From: Pseudomonas abyssi
GTDB taxonomy: Bacteria > Pseudomonadota > Gammaproteobacteria > Pseudomonadales > Pseudomonadaceae
Direction: 5' to 3'
Assembly: GCF_002307495.1 (NCBI RefSeq)
Contig: NZ_NTMR01000026.1
Coordinates: forward strand, 1 to 64,000
DNA: 64,000 bases
The notes beneath the pieces were generated by a model. That model made no database searches. It was given only the letters and a program-made list of their open reading frames with translations, and was not told the origin of the DNA. Both the position numbers and the translations under genes were made by a program. How positions within the stretch are numbered: the first letter of the stretch is position 1; every line of letters starts with the position of its first letter. Of the stretch, positions 6,817-16,444 are shown piece after piece.

Positions 6817-8184
6817 ATGCAGATGACGGTCATCGGCTGTGGCTACGTAGGACTGGTAACGGCAACCTGTTTTGCCGAGATGGGGAACCGGGTGTGCTGT
6901 GTCGACAGCAACGCCAAGCGCGTTGATGCGCTGCAACATGGAGTGGCGCCGATCTTCGAGCCTGGCATCGAGCCGATGATCCAGACCAACCAGCGGGCAG
7001 GGCGCCTGACCTTCAGCACCGAGCTGGACACTGCCTGCGCCCGCTCAGAAGTCATCTTTATAGCGGTAGGCACGCCGCCTGCTGCCGACGGCGCCGCCGA
7101 CATCTCTCAGGTGCTGGCCGTCGCCGCCCGGTTGGCTGCCTGCCTGGAGCAACCGACTGTCGTGGTCTGCAAGTCAACCTCTCCGGTGGGCACCGCCTGC
7201 CGAGTGCAGAGCATTCTGGACCAGCACTGCCAGCGCCGCGGCCTCAGCTGGCGCCATACGGTGGTGAGCAACCCGGAATTTCTTAAGGAAGGCGCCGCAA
7301 TCGACGATTTCATGCGGCCCGACCGCATCGTGCTGGGCTGCGAAGACCCGCACGCCGAGGCCGTGATGCGGTCGCTCTACGAGCCGTTCGTGCGCAACCA
7401 TGACCGCATACTGAGCATGTCACGCCGTGCGGCGGAAATGACCAAGTATGCGGCCAACACCTTTCTTGCCGCCCGCATTTCCTATATCAACGAAATCGCC
7501 AGCCTGTGCGAACAGCTCGGCGTGGATGTCGAGCAGGTGCGTAAGGGGATCGGTTCAGATCAGCGCATCGGCCACCACTTCATCTATGCCGGATGCGGCT
7601 ATGGCGGCTCATGCTTCCCCAAGGACATTCGCGCGCTGCTGCACATGGCTGACGAGCAGGGCATGCAGTTGCCGATTCTCGAAGCGGTTGAGCAGCGCAA
7701 TCAGCTGCAGAAAACCTGGCCGCTACGCATGCTGCAGCGGGAGCTAGGCAGCCTTTACGGTCGCACATTGGCGATTTGGGGACTCGCGTTCAAGCCGGGT
7801 ACAGACGATATCCGTGACGCACCCAGCCTGGTCCTGCTGGACGCCTTGCTAGCTGGCGGCGCCCAAGTGCGGGCCTTCGATCCGGCTGCTAGCGACAACA
7901 TCGCACAGCGGTATCCGGAGGCGGTGAAGAAAGGCGAACTCCAGCTATTCCAGGACCCTTATGCCGTGCTGAACAATGCCGATGCACTGGTTCTGCTGAC
8001 CGAATGGAAGCAATTTCGACAGCCTGACTTTCACCTCGTTGCCCAGCGCCTGCGTACCCCGCTGCTGATCGACGGCCGCAACCAGTATGACCCGCAAGCC
8101 ATGGCCGACCTGGGACTGCGCCACGTTGGGGTGGGTCGTCAGGTTGCGCCACCGGCGTCACCGGTGTTGCGCGAGGTGGTCTGA
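6817..8184 (+). CDS. ugd: UDP-glucose 6-dehydrogenase
   Basis: This 455-residue cytosolic enzyme oxidises UDP-glucose to UDP-glucuronate with two NAD+, supplying precursors for polysaccharide or lipid A modification. The Rossmann motif is VIGCGYVGLVTA (residues 5-16). The central domain has KYAANTFLAARISYINE with Lys210 and Asn214, and the catalytic Cys266 lies in GYGGSCFPKD. The C-terminal domain carries GLAFKPGTDDIRDAP. ATG 6817 follows AGGAG by 7 bp and starts at the first strand of the Rossmann fold; the frame is open further upstream but without similarity. A GDP-mannose dehydrogenase role is less likely, because alg-type genes are absent and the motifs fit the UDP-glucose type. It stands alone, followed 60 bp later by gor. 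Confidence 0.92.
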   Translation: MQMTVIGCGYVGLVTATCFAEMGNRVCCVDSNAKRVDALQHGVAPIFEPGIEPMIQTNQRAGRLTFSTELDTACARSEVIFIAVGTPPAADGAADISQVLAVAARLAACLEQPTVVVCKSTSPVGTACRVQSILDQHCQRRGLSWRHTVVSNPEFLKEGAAIDDFMRPDRIVLGCEDPHAEAVMRSLYEPFVRNHDRILSMSRRAAEMTKYAANTFLAARISYINEIASLCEQLGVDVEQVRKGIGSDQRIGHHFIYAGCGYGGSCFPKDIRALLHMADEQGMQLPILEAVEQRNQLQKTWPLRMLQRELGSLYGRTLAIWGLAFKPGTDDIRDAPSLVLLDALLAGGAQVRAFDPAASDNIAQRYPEAVKKGELQLFQDPYAVLNNADALVLLTEWKQFRQPDFHLVAQRLRTPLLIDGRNQYDPQAMADLGLRHVGVGRQVAPPASPVLREVV

Positions 8185-8244
8185 TACCAACCGCTTTGCG
8201 GTATGCTGGGGCCCTTTCATTCAGCGTAGGCAGGAAGCAAGCCC

Positions 8245-9609
8245 ATGTCCCAGTATGATTTCGACCTCTTTGTCATCGGCGCAGGCTCTGGTGGTGTGCG
8301 AGCCAGCCGCATGGCGGCCGGCTTTGGTGCCCGTGTCGCCGTCGCAGAAGACCGCTACCTGGGTGGCACCTGCGTCAACGTGGGCTGCGTACCCAAAAAG
8401 CTGTTCGCCTATGCGGCCCACTTCGCGGAGGACCTGGAGGACGCTGCGGGCTATGGCTGGAATCTGACAGCGGACAGCTTTGACTGGCCGCGTCTGGTGG
8501 CCAACAAAAACGCCGAGATCATCCGACTGAATGGCATCTACCGCAATTTGCTGACCTCCGCCGGCGTGCAGTTGTTGGAAGGGCGGGCGCGCCTGCTGGA
8601 TTCGCACCACGTTGAGGTCAACGGCCAGCGCTACAGTGCCGAACGTATCCTGATCGCCACCGGCGGCTGGCCCTTCATCCCTGATTTTCCCGGTCGCGAG
8701 CATGTCATCAGTTCCAATGAAGTCTTCTTCCTGGAGCAACTGCCCAAGCGTGTGCTGGTTGTCGGGGGCGGGTACATCGCCATCGAGTTTGCCGGCATCT
8801 TCCACGGCCTGGGCTGCGACACAACCCAGCTCTACCGGGGCGAGCTGTTCTTGCGCGGGTTTGATCAAGGCGTGCGCGAACACATGGCGCACGTGCTCAA
8901 GGAAAAGGGCCTGGACCTGCGCTTCAACAGCGATGTAGCGCGCATTGAGCGCAACAGTGACGGGAGCCTGGAGGTGCAGCTCGACAACGGCGAATATCTG
9001 CAGACCGACCTGGTGTTGTACGCCACTGGCCGACGCCCGCATGTGGATGGCCTTGGACTGGAAAACACCGATGTCGAGCTGGATGCCAAGGGCAATATCC
9101 AGGTCAACGCCCACTACCAGACTACCGACCCGTCCATCTTTGCCATCGGCGACGTCACCGACACGGTCGAGCTGACACCGGTGGCGCTGGCCGAAGGCAT
9201 GGCACTAGCGCGCTGGTTATACAAACCTGACGAATACCGTGCAGTCGACTACGACGACATTCCTACCGCGGTATTCTGCATTCCCAACATCGCCACGCTC
9301 GGGCTCAGTGAGGAGGCTGCGCGCGCGAAGGGACACAAGCTAAAAATCTACGAAAGCCGCTTCCGCGCCATGCGCAACACACTCGCCGGCCGCGCGGAGC
9401 AGAGTTTCATGAAGCTCATTGTTGACCAGCAGAGCGACAAGGTACTGGGTGTCCATATGGTGGGGCCGGAAGCCGGCGAGATCGTCCAGGGGCTGGCCGT
9501 GGCCGTCAAGGCTGGGGCAACCAAGGCGGTCTTTGACGCCACCCTCGGGATCCATCCCACGGCTGCCGAGGAGTTTGTTACCATGCGCACGCCAAGCCGC
9601 GAGGACTGA
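8245..9609 (+). CDS. gor: Glutathione-disulfide reductase
   Basis: This 454-residue flavoprotein uses NADPH to reduce glutathione disulfide, maintaining the thiol pool. It has the FAD motif [14 protein letters not shown], the redox-active pair Cys43/Cys48 in [13 protein letters not shown], and the NADPH-binding [13 protein letters not shown] with [11 protein letters not shown] following; the Arg residues there fit NADPH preference. A second FAD segment is [13 protein letters not shown]. The C-terminal active-site His437 and Glu442 lie in [14 protein letters not shown]. Length matches Gor of Pseudomonas. An AGGAAG sequence lies before the ATG. It sits between ugd and a UPF0126 gene without clear operon logic. 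No OxyR site was recognised. Confidence 0.95.
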   Translation: MSQYDFDLFVIGAGSGGVRASRMAAGFGARVAVAEDRYLGGTCVNVGCVPKKLFAYAAHFAEDLEDAAGYGWNLTADSFDWPRLVANKNAEIIRLNGIYRNLLTSAGVQLLEGRARLLDSHHVEVNGQRYSAERILIATGGWPFIPDFPGREHVISSNEVFFLEQLPKRVLVVGGGYIAIEFAGIFHGLGCDTTQLYRGELFLRGFDQGVREHMAHVLKEKGLDLRFNSDVARIERNSDGSLEVQLDNGEYLQTDLVLYATGRRPHVDGLGLENTDVELDAKGNIQVNAHYQTTDPSIFAIGDVTDTVELTPVALAEGMALARWLYKPDEYRAVDYDDIPTAVFCIPNIATLGLSEEAARAKGHKLKIYESRFRAMRNTLAGRAEQSFMKLIVDQQSDKVLGVHMVGPEAGEIVQGLAVAVKAGATKAVFDATLGIHPTAAEEFVTMRTPSRED

Positions 9610-9638
9610 TCGCGGCGCCTGTCTGGAGCGCCCCTCAC

Positions 9639-10271
9639 ATGACCTGGTTCTACGCTTTCGACCTGTTCGGCGTGGCGGTTTTCGCGATCACCGGCGCCCT
9701 GATGGCCGGTCGCAAATCCATGGACCTGTTTGGCGTGCTGGTCATCGCGATCATCACCGCCTTGGGAGGAGGTACGCTACGTGATGTGATTCTCGGCCAC
9801 CATCCGGTGAGCTGGATTCGCAACGACGTGTACATCCTGGTCGCCACACTGGCCGCCATAGGGACCGTGCTCTGGGTGCGACTGACCCGGCCAATCAACG
9901 AAACAGGTCTGCTGGTCGCCGATGCCTTTGGCCTGGCGGTATTCACCGTCATCGGCACTCAAGTAGCACTCAGCCATGAGGTGCCGGTCAGTGCGGCCGT
10001 CATCATGGGTGTGATGACAGGGGTCGCCGGCGGGGTGATGCGCGACATCATCTGCAACGAGATTCCGCTGATATTCCATAAGGAAATCTACGCAACAGCC
10101 TGCATTGTCGGCTCGCTGGCGTACATCGCCCTGAGCCAGCTCACCCTGCGCGAAGATATCGCCGCCGGACTGTGCATCACCATTGTGCTGGCGATCCGCC
10201 TGGCCGCCATTCGCTGGCATCTGGCGCTGCCACGCTTTCACCTGCTGGACCGCAACGACAGGGCTCAGTGA
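9639..10271 (+). CDS. TRIC/UPF0126 (YicG-like) membrane protein
   Basis: A 210-residue inner-membrane protein made of two copies of a three-helix unit. The repeated signature is ITALGGGTLRDVILG in the first half and MTGVAGGVMRDIICNEIPL in the second. This is the prokaryotic trimeric intracellular cation channel (TRIC) fold, formerly annotated UPF0126 or glycine transporter domain. Family members conduct monovalent cations; the physiological role in bacteria is unclear. The start at 9639 follows TGGAG. It begins 29 bp after gor, so it may be cotranscribed, and its last codons overlap the end of the converging copper chaperone gene by 7 bp. Confidence 0.85.
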   Translation: MTWFYAFDLFGVAVFAITGALMAGRKSMDLFGVLVIAIITALGGGTLRDVILGHHPVSWIRNDVYILVATLAAIGTVLWVRLTRPINETGLLVADAFGLAVFTVIGTQVALSHEVPVSAAVIMGVMTGVAGGVMRDIICNEIPLIFHKEIYATACIVGSLAYIALSQLTLREDIAAGLCITIVLAIRLAAIRWHLALPRFHLLDRNDRAQ

Positions 10272-10750
10272 TGCTGATGGTGGTGTTCTTCTTGCGCCGA
10301 TGACGGCTCATCATCGGCTTGCACATTTACCTGGACCTCAACCTCTCCGGTATTGGCGAACTGCAGCGTCAGCGGGTAGCTATCGCCGGCGGCGAGCGGG
10401 CGAGCCAGGTTGAACAGCATCAGGTGATAGCCGCCGGGCGCGAAGGTCACGGTGGCGCCCGGTTCAATGACCAGGGATTCGACGCGTTGCATTTTCATCA
10501 TGCCATCGGCATGCACATGCTCATGGATCTCCACCTTGCCTGCCACCTCGGTTTGCGCACCGAGCAGGGTGTCAGCGCTATCACCGTGGTTGCTTATGCT
10601 CAGATAGGCCGCGCCGGCCGGAGCTACCGGAGGCAAGGCGCGAGACCAGGGATGATCAATGTGTAATTGGCCGGCATCAAACTCATGGGCTTGCACCAGT
10701 TGCGCCATTGCGCACCCGATCAGTAACAGCGATAGCTTGTTGAAACGCAT
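10265..10750 (-). CDS. Periplasmic copper chaperone PCu(A)C
   Basis: A 161-residue secreted protein with a signal peptide (MRFNKLSLLLIGCAMAQLVQA) followed by a DUF461 domain. Copper ligands of the family are visible as His in KVEIHEHVHADGMMKMQRV, the Met in that stretch, and His/Met in GGYHLMLFNL. The protein ends in a His-rich tail (EEHHHQHH) that adds metal-binding capacity. PCu(A)C proteins deliver Cu(I) to the CuA or CuB centre of haem-copper oxidases. No Sco1 homologue stands beside it, although cyoABCDE lies about 20 kb away. The 218 bp upstream (10751-10968) hold its promoter region and show nothing else distinctive. Confidence 0.92.
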   Translation of the reverse strand: MRFNKLSLLLIGCAMAQLVQAHEFDAGQLHIDHPWSRALPPVAPAGAAYLSISNHGDSADTLLGAQTEVAGKVEIHEHVHADGMMKMQRVESLVIEPGATVTFAPGGYHLMLFNLARPLAAGDSYPLTLQFANTGEVEVQVNVQADDEPSSAQEEHHHQHH

Positions 10751-10968
10751 GGACAGGCATCCTCGTTGTACGCGTGTTGTGGGCTCACCATACCCGGATC
10801 CGGCTGCCAGATGAAGCAGTTCACAGTCGGACGATTACAGCGTCTGCAAAATGTGCGGTAGTTATATAAATTGTGCAGAACATAGCTTTTCGCCATTATT
10901 CATTTGTCGCACACTGAGGGCAGGTGATGTGACAGCCTCGGGCCGCCTACCGGAAAAATGAGCACGCC

Positions 10969-11301
10969 ATGACAGAACGCAGACGATTGGAGCGACACCA
11001 AGTGAGTAGCAGCCTGGAAGTGTTTGACCTCGATACCGGGGACCATCTTGGACGCATTGTAGACCTGCATGTAGAGGGTCTTATGCTGCTGAGTGATCGA
11101 CCGGTCGATCTGTTCCGATCCTTCGCCCTGCAGGTCAACCTGCCGATGACCCTGAACGGAGTTCGTGAGTTTCTCCTGGATGCCGAAAGCCTCTGGAACC
11201 GCGAAAGCATCAACGGCAAGCAGTACTGGACCGGCATGCACTTCACCAACCTGCCCGAGGCCTCGCGCCTGTGCATCGAAAGAATGGTCGCCAGCGTCTG
11301 A
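10969..11301 (+). CDS. PilZ domain protein (putative c-di-GMP receptor)
   Basis: A single-domain protein of 110 residues. The N-terminal RRRLERHQV gives the Arg-rich c-di-GMP-binding switch (RxxxR). The second signature, normally D/NxSxxG, appears as DLHVEGLML, with His-Val in place of the usual Ser position. It ends with the usual barrel strand YWTGMHFTNL and a short helix. Small PilZ proteins of this kind act as c-di-GMP effectors on surface behaviour. Together with the three GGDEF proteins in this window it makes the area rich in c-di-GMP genes, though no operon links them. The Ser change may weaken ligand binding. Confidence 0.82.
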   Translation: MTERRRLERHQVSSSLEVFDLDTGDHLGRIVDLHVEGLMLLSDRPVDLFRSFALQVNLPMTLNGVREFLLDAESLWNRESINGKQYWTGMHFTNLPEASRLCIERMVASV

Positions 11302-11338
11302 TGCCGGCGACCAGGCGGTAACTGAAGACTGGCAACAC

Positions 11339-12460
11339 TCAGGCGCCGATGAACTGACCCGGTGTCAGGTGGTTGTCCCAGCGGACCGGAAAGCTACCGT
11401 GTGGCACTGCCTGATCATTGTCAGCCGACAGCAGATACACTCCACCTAATCCTGACGTCACTACAAAACCTTGCTCGCCAAAGGGCAGAGCGCCGGCAAC
11501 ATCTTGCACGGCAACCCGTTGCAGCAGCTCGCCGGTGCGATAATTGATGATGATGGCACGATTGCCCAGCGGAGCAGTGACAACGGCCAGCGGCGCATGA
11601 CGGCTGATGGCAATACTGGCCGTGTAGTTACGCAAACCAGCCAGCTCTTCCTGCGGCAACTCAGGTTCGGAAAACACCCCCGTCGCCGTATCCAGCCTGG
11701 CCAGCAGCGGCGGCGTTTCCCACTCGGGGCCTTCGTACTGGTACCCGGCGATCACGACGCCGTCCGGACTGACATCCAGGTGGCGACAACTCAATTGATG
11801 GTGCGAGGGCGTGTAGCGCGCAGTGACGGCACCAGAGTGCCGGTCCAGCAGCAGCAGGGCTGGCTCCATGCGATCCAGATTCAGCTTGATGCGATCATAG
11901 TCCGGATGGGTCTCGATGCCGCCCAGCGCTACGATCAGGGTATCGCCATCCGGGTGCAGGCGCAGCTCGTGCGGCCCGATGCCCTGCAGATCGAAGTCGG
12001 CAACCTGACGATAGCCATCAAAAGCGTCGTATACCCGCACCAGACCAGCAGAGGTGTGATAGTTATTCATGGTGACATACAGCAGGCGTGCGTCCGGGCT
12101 GTACACACCGTGGCCGTAATAGTGATGACCATCGCCGGCGTGCACGCTGCGCTCCAACTGACCGGTGCGCGTGTTGATCACATGCATCTCACGGCCGGGG
12201 CGACGGGCAAACACCACAACATGGTCGCCGTGGGGCTGCGGGCAGCCACCATGGCAACGCTCGGCGACCGGGATCTGAAAGCGCTGCTGGCCGCGGCTAT
12301 CCACCCCGCTGATGTAGTGCCGTCCCTCCGCGTCGTTAACGGCGCTGACCAGTTCCAGCGGCGCTGGCCGCCCCAGGAGAGCACCGGTGCTGCAGGCACT
12401 GGCCGCGGTCACCGAGGCGCCCGCAAGAGACGCCTTGAGAAAGCCTCGACGAGTGAGCAT
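11339..12460 (-). CDS. DUF1513 beta-propeller-like protein, Tat-exported
   Basis: A 373-residue protein beginning with a twin-arginine signal (MLTRRGFLKASLAGASVTAASAC), so it is exported folded to the periplasm. The Cys at position 23 could also serve as a lipobox. The mature part fits DUF1513: repeated WD-like strands such as HGGCPQPHGDHVVVFAR, YYGHGVYSPDARLLYVT, GIGPHELRLHPDGDTLIVA and SCRHLDVSPDGVVIAG point to a beta-propeller. It is the last gene of the four-gene iron operon, 3 bp after the second imelysin gene, matching the PA4370-PA4373 order of P. aeruginosa. The biochemical role is unknown; a part in periplasmic iron handling is inferred from context. Confidence 0.88.
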   Translation of the reverse strand: MLTRRGFLKASLAGASVTAASACSTGALLGRPAPLELVSAVNDAEGRHYISGVDSRGQQRFQIPVAERCHGGCPQPHGDHVVVFARRPGREMHVINTRTGQLERSVHAGDGHHYYGHGVYSPDARLLYVTMNNYHTSAGLVRVYDAFDGYRQVADFDLQGIGPHELRLHPDGDTLIVALGGIETHPDYDRIKLNLDRMEPALLLLDRHSGAVTARYTPSHHQLSCRHLDVSPDGVVIAGYQYEGPEWETPPLLARLDTATGVFSEPELPQEELAGLRNYTASIAISRHAPLAVVTAPLGNRAIIINYRTGELLQRVAVQDVAGALPFGEQGFVVTSGLGGVYLLSADNDQAVPHGSFPVRWDNHLTPGQFIGA

Positions 12461-12463
12461 GAC

Positions 12464-13498
12464 TCAGTCCCCGTCGCTCGAGTTGAAGCCGCGAACGATG
12501 CCCAGCTTGCTCGCGACCGGACCAGTCAGGATCGCACCGGTGGCGCGAACGTCCTCGAGCAGCGCCGTCAGGCTCGCTACGCCTTCTTCGGTCTCCAGCA
12601 GAGGGGTGATATCTGCCGGCAATCCATCAAAATGCGCCAGCGTCTTATTCAGTTGGATGCTGAACTGTTCGGCCAGATCAGCCGCGTTGTTCTCGGCCAT
12701 CAACAGATTAAGGCCAGGCACAAAGTAGTCGGCCATCCCTTGCAGGGACGCCCGTAAGGTCACCAGTGACTGCTCGCTGCGCCAGGCATCAGCCAGATAC
12801 GGGTTGGGCCGACCGGTTCCACGCACACCCAGCGGCGCAGCCAGCCGCCAGTCTGCCATGATTTCGAGGGCATGCATGGCAGAGGTGAGGGTGCCGTTGT
12901 TGTAATCGTTTACTTCGAGATAACGAGACTGCAGCTGCCCCCAGTCGGCAGACAGCCCTTCGGCGTTCTGCTTCAGGTTGCCGCTGATAGCCCTCAGCAG
13001 GGCACAGCTCCGCTCGGCGGGCAACGCACGCTCCCCGTCGGTGATCTGCGGGTCGTACAGCAGATATTCAGCCGCCGGAAAGCCCTGGATGGCGACACTG
13101 TCGCGAGACAGAACGTCAACATCAATCGGCTTATCATTGCCCAGCCAGTAGCGAGCCTTGCTCGCAGTCAGATTTTTGGGGTCAGGCCAGAACTGAAACT
13201 TCCAGGCCCGCGTGTTCTGCTCAATCGGCCCAAAGTCGACAAAGCGCACCGCCTGCCAGCTGTTGAAGGCGGACAGCCACTGTTCCCTGACCGCCTGCAG
13301 CCCGGCATCCGTCGGCTCAGCGCAGTACTCGCTGGTCAGTTGAGCAAAGGTGTTGGTGCTGCTGGCCAGTTGCTCGTAGCCGTGACCAATCTGGGCATGC
13401 CATGCAGCACGCGGCGTTTCCGCCATGGCCTGGGCGCTAAGGCCCAGCGTCAGGGCCGCCATCACAGGCAGGCGGAGCAGGGTGGTTGTCGCCTTCAT
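12464..13498 (-). CDS. Imelysin family protein (second copy)
   Basis: A 344-residue periplasmic protein with a cleavable signal peptide (MKATTTLLRLPVMAALTLGLSAQAMA). It carries the imelysin fold: WLSAFNSWQAVRFVDFGP, WPDPKNL, the GFPAAEYLLYD segment equivalent to the GxHxxE motif (the His position is Pro/Ala here, so metal binding is probably changed), and a helical C-terminal half. Imelysin proteins (M75, IrpA/EfeO-related) are tied to iron uptake rather than proteolysis. The gene sits 18 bp downstream of the di-heme protein and 3 bp upstream of the DUF1513 gene, in the third position of the operon. Family is clear; the biochemical function is not established. Confidence 0.88.
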   Translation of the reverse strand: MKATTTLLRLPVMAALTLGLSAQAMAETPRAAWHAQIGHGYEQLASSTNTFAQLTSEYCAEPTDAGLQAVREQWLSAFNSWQAVRFVDFGPIEQNTRAWKFQFWPDPKNLTASKARYWLGNDKPIDVDVLSRDSVAIQGFPAAEYLLYDPQITDGERALPAERSCALLRAISGNLKQNAEGLSADWGQLQSRYLEVNDYNNGTLTSAMHALEIMADWRLAAPLGVRGTGRPNPYLADAWRSEQSLVTLRASLQGMADYFVPGLNLLMAENNAADLAEQFSIQLNKTLAHFDGLPADITPLLETEEGVASLTALLEDVRATGAILTGPVASKLGIVRGFNSSDGD

Positions 13499-13516
13499 AT
13501 AAACAGGTATCCCGGT

Positions 13517-14929
13517 TCAGAGAGAGTTAAGGAAGCGCAGCAAAGCTTCGCGCTCGTTGACTGGCAGCAGGCGGTATTCGTCAGCAGCGGCACGGGCTTC
13601 GCCGTCGTGCCAGAGAATCGCATGCTCGACGGTTTCAGCGCGGCCATCGTGCAGGAAGCCCGCCGACGGATTGACCGTCTTGGTCAGGCCCAGCCCCCAG
13701 AGCGGCGGTGTGCGCCATTCGGTACCATCGGCCAGAAACTCATCACGCCCATCCGCCATGCCAGGTCCCATGTCGTGCAGCAACAGATCCGTGTAAGGCC
13801 AGATAACCTGTTCGCTCAAGTCGGCGCGCTCGTGCTGTCCGGTGGTGTAAGAGGGCGTGTGGCAAGCCGCGCAACCGATCTGGTTGAACAGCTCGGCGCC
13901 ACGCTGCATCTGAGGATCATCCATGTCGCGGCGGGTTGGAACAGCCAGACTCATGCTGTAGAACTCGATAAAGCCCGCTACCTTGTCGCTGACCTCGGGT
14001 AGCCCGCCGTTGGGGAAACGCTCGCACTGTTGCTGCGGCGTACAGTCGGTGGACAGGGCAACGCTCGAGGTCAGCCCCATGTCGCCGGCAAAGGCATCCA
14101 TGCTTTGCTGCAGCACGTTCGGTTGCCCGGCTTTCCAGCCGAAGCGACCCAGGACGGTTTTCTCCGCAACGCGGTCCCAGACCTGGTTGGCACGTCCGGA
14201 AATACCATCACCGTTTTCATCCTCAGGGTCGGCTGCAGCCAGCAGCACGTCCTCAGGAATGGCCTGTAGCAGGCCCAGACCGATCATCGGCGGCGCAACG
14301 CGGGGCGAGGTCAGCAGGTCCTCGGACATCTCGCCGTAGTTGGGGTTTTCAATGCGATAAATGGGCTTGCGCATGACCACTTCAGTGCCATCACCAAGCG
14401 TCTGGGTAACCGCCTTCCACTCGACGATCAGGTCCGCCTCGGGTTTCATGCCGGGAATAGCGGCCGTCTGCAACTGCCCGCCATAAACCGGGTCTGGTAC
14501 CACGCCGTGCTCACGCAAAAAGTCTGCGTCGCGCTCGGGGTCCGCCGGAATGGACAACCGCAGAAACAGGGAGACAGAGGGAGCATCGACGGAGGCCGGC
14601 GCATGACCACGGCCATCCTTCAGGTGACACCCCTGACAGGAATTGGTGTTGAACAGCGGACCGAGGCCGTCGCGTGCGTCGGTGCTCGAAGGCGCAACCA
14701 CCCAGGGATTACGAAAAAAACTGTTACCGACGCTGAAATCCAGTCGTCGGGTCATCGGCATGTTGCCCTGAGGCAACGAGTAGGCGTTCTGATCGTGCTG
14801 ATCGACGCTGCCCGCACCGCCGCTCAGCGGGGTGTCCTGCAATGGATAAGAGGTCTCTGCCGCGTGGCAGAAGGCAGAAAAAAACAGAGCCGCAAAGGAG
14901 GCGGCCGAAATGAATTTTGTGTAGAGCAT
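13517..14929 (-). CDS. Di-heme oxidoreductase family protein (DUF1111)
   Basis: A 470-residue exported cytochrome-like protein. The signal peptide is MLYTKFISAASFAALFFSAFCHA. Two CxxCH haem-binding motifs are present: CQGCH in the first third (TNSCQGCHLKDGRGHAP) and CAACH in the last third (IGCAACHTPSY). Other family segments are GLGPLFN, RFGWKAGQPN and FLHDGRAETVEHAILWH. The frame is open to 14983, but the signal peptide begins at Met 14929, which I take as the start. It is the second gene of the iron operon, equivalent in place to PA4371. A redox role in periplasmic iron uptake, for example oxidation or reduction of iron near imelysin, is inferred. Confidence 0.88.
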   Translation of the reverse strand: MLYTKFISAASFAALFFSAFCHAAETSYPLQDTPLSGGAGSVDQHDQNAYSLPQGNMPMTRRLDFSVGNSFFRNPWVVAPSSTDARDGLGPLFNTNSCQGCHLKDGRGHAPASVDAPSVSLFLRLSIPADPERDADFLREHGVVPDPVYGGQLQTAAIPGMKPEADLIVEWKAVTQTLGDGTEVVMRKPIYRIENPNYGEMSEDLLTSPRVAPPMIGLGLLQAIPEDVLLAAADPEDENGDGISGRANQVWDRVAEKTVLGRFGWKAGQPNVLQQSMDAFAGDMGLTSSVALSTDCTPQQQCERFPNGGLPEVSDKVAGFIEFYSMSLAVPTRRDMDDPQMQRGAELFNQIGCAACHTPSYTTGQHERADLSEQVIWPYTDLLLHDMGPGMADGRDEFLADGTEWRTPPLWGLGLTKTVNPSAGFLHDGRAETVEHAILWHDGEARAAADEYRLLPVNEREALLRFLNSL

Positions 14930-14987
14930 AAAGCCTGTATCACTGTGCGCGGTACTGGTACCAGCGAGATCAATCCTGCTCAACGAA

Positions 14988-15022
14988 AGCGGCGGACAGG
15001 GCTCTCAACCCTGTCCGCCGCT
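14988..15022 (-). terminator. Strong intercistronic hairpin in the iron operon
   Basis: AGCGGCGGACAGGG (14988-15001) pairs perfectly with CCCTGTCCGCCGCT (15009-15022) around a 7-base loop. It lies in the 111-bp gap between the first imelysin gene and the DUF1111 gene. On the minus strand it is followed by TTCGTTG, only weakly T-rich. It may be a partial terminator or an mRNA-stabilising structure that gives the first gene a higher dose. Confidence 0.55.
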
Positions 15023-15040
15023 CTGGTTCAAGCCATCAAA

Positions 15041-16414
15041 TCAGAACTGATGACCAGCATCGTCCGGTTCAAGGGACTCGACACCCACCACAGCAGCAAC
15101 CTGCTCGATAGAGCCGGTTTGCTCGACCAGGGCCGCGATCGCATCGTTGATGACCTTGGCTCCCTCGGCGTTGTCGGGGGCAATCATCATATCAAAGGCA
15201 ACCGGGTTTTCTGTCCGCTCGGCGGTCTGTTTCATGTGACCCAATGCCGCAACGCTGGCGTCCAGCTGCGCGGTCAACGCCTCATTCAGCTCAGGCTTGT
15301 CTGCTACGACCAGATCGGACAGTGATGCACCGCTCAGCTCGGTACCGTCAATACGCTTGTAGGTACCGGTATAGACATTCTGGATACCCAGCGCGTTGTA
15401 GTAGTGCGAGTTATGGGTGTTGTCGCTGAAGCAGTCGTGCTCGTCCTCGTAGGAGTTGGCTTCCAGCGCGACCTTCATGCGCTCGCCGGCCAGCTCGCCG
15501 AGCGACAGCGAGCCCATGCCGAACAGCATTTTCTGGTAGGCAGCCGACGGTGCCATGGCAGTCAGCTCAGCGCGGTAGTTGTCGTCCACGTCCGGCTTCC
15601 ACTGGTCAACCATCCACTGCAGGTCGGAAACCAGCAGATCGGTTACCGCGTCCAGATACTGACCGCGGCGCTCGCAGTTACCATTTGTGCAGGCATCACC
15701 AGCAGCGTAGTCGGTGGCCTTGCGGTCGCCGGCGCCGGCTTCAAACCCGTTCAGGTCCTGGCCCCAGAGCAGAAACTCGATAGCGTGGTAGCCGGTGGCA
15801 ACGTTGGCCTCGGAACCGCCCACTTCGTTGAGGCTGGCCAGCAGCTCGGGAGTCAGTGTGGTCAGGTCCATGGTCTCGCCACCGATATTCAGCTCGGTAT
15901 TGGCGATGATGTTGGCGTTGGCGCCGTCGTTACCCAGCGCATGCTGGTAGTCGTCGCTCTTAACGTAGTCGATCAGGCCTTCATCCAGCGGCCAGGCGTT
16001 GAGCTGACCTTCCCAGTCGTCAACAACCGCGTTGCCGAAGCGGAAAACCTCGGATTGCTGATAGGGCACGCGGGCTTGCAGCCAGGCTTCCTTGGCAGCG
16101 GCCAGGGTTTCTTCGCTGGGGTTGGCAATCAACGCGTCAGTCGCTTTATCAAGCGCCTGCGCGGTGGTCAGCGCATCTTCAAAAACCGCCAGAGCCATAT
16201 CGGAGTAGTGCGCAACAACGGCTTCTGGAGCCACCGCAGCGGCAGTGCTGGCAGCCTCTGTCGACGCCTCGGAGGTGGTTGCAGCCGGTGCGCTTTCAGC
16301 AGCGGGTGCAGCAGCCTCAGGGGCTTTGGATTCGTCGCTGTCAGAGCAGGCGGTCAGCAGAAAAGAGGTGGAAATTGCCAGCGCAAGCGCCTGCAAAGGA
16401 AAACGCGCAGCCAT
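15041..16414 (-). CDS. icmP: Imelysin lipoprotein (IcmP/IrpA-like)
   Basis: A 457-residue lipoprotein, with lipobox LLTAC (Cys23) after a short signal peptide. A low-complexity Ala/Glu/Ser linker (about residues 28-62) tethers the imelysin domain. Family segments are WLQARVPYQQSEVFRFG, LNAWPLDEGLIDYV and the GxHxxE motif as GYHAIEFLLWG, complete in this copy, and later NSHYYNALGIQNVYTGTY. The P. aeruginosa counterpart (PA4370) was first described as an insulin-cleaving metalloproteinase and is now grouped with imelysins of iron uptake. It is the first gene of the operon, with a Fur-like box 31-49 bp upstream, so iron-starvation induction is likely. The gene symbol is taken from the P. aeruginosa orthologue by gene order. 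Confidence 0.9.
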   Translation of the reverse strand: MAARFPLQALALAISTSFLLTACSDSDESKAPEAAAPAAESAPAATTSEASTEAASTAAAVAPEAVVAHYSDMALAVFEDALTTAQALDKATDALIANPSEETLAAAKEAWLQARVPYQQSEVFRFGNAVVDDWEGQLNAWPLDEGLIDYVKSDDYQHALGNDGANANIIANTELNIGGETMDLTTLTPELLASLNEVGGSEANVATGYHAIEFLLWGQDLNGFEAGAGDRKATDYAAGDACTNGNCERRGQYLDAVTDLLVSDLQWMVDQWKPDVDDNYRAELTAMAPSAAYQKMLFGMGSLSLGELAGERMKVALEANSYEDEHDCFSDNTHNSHYYNALGIQNVYTGTYKRIDGTELSGASLSDLVVADKPELNEALTAQLDASVAALGHMKQTAERTENPVAFDMMIAPDNAEGAKVINDAIAALVEQTGSIEQVAAVVGVESLEPDDAGHQF

Positions 16415-16444
16415 ATAAAACTCCCTGTTGGCGTTAAAGGATTA

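Noticed and set aside
11471-12757. 428-codon ORF antisense to the DUF1513 and imelysin genes
   Set aside because: Low-complexity Gln/Arg/Val-rich product with no domain. The opposite strand has clear families and operon spacing.
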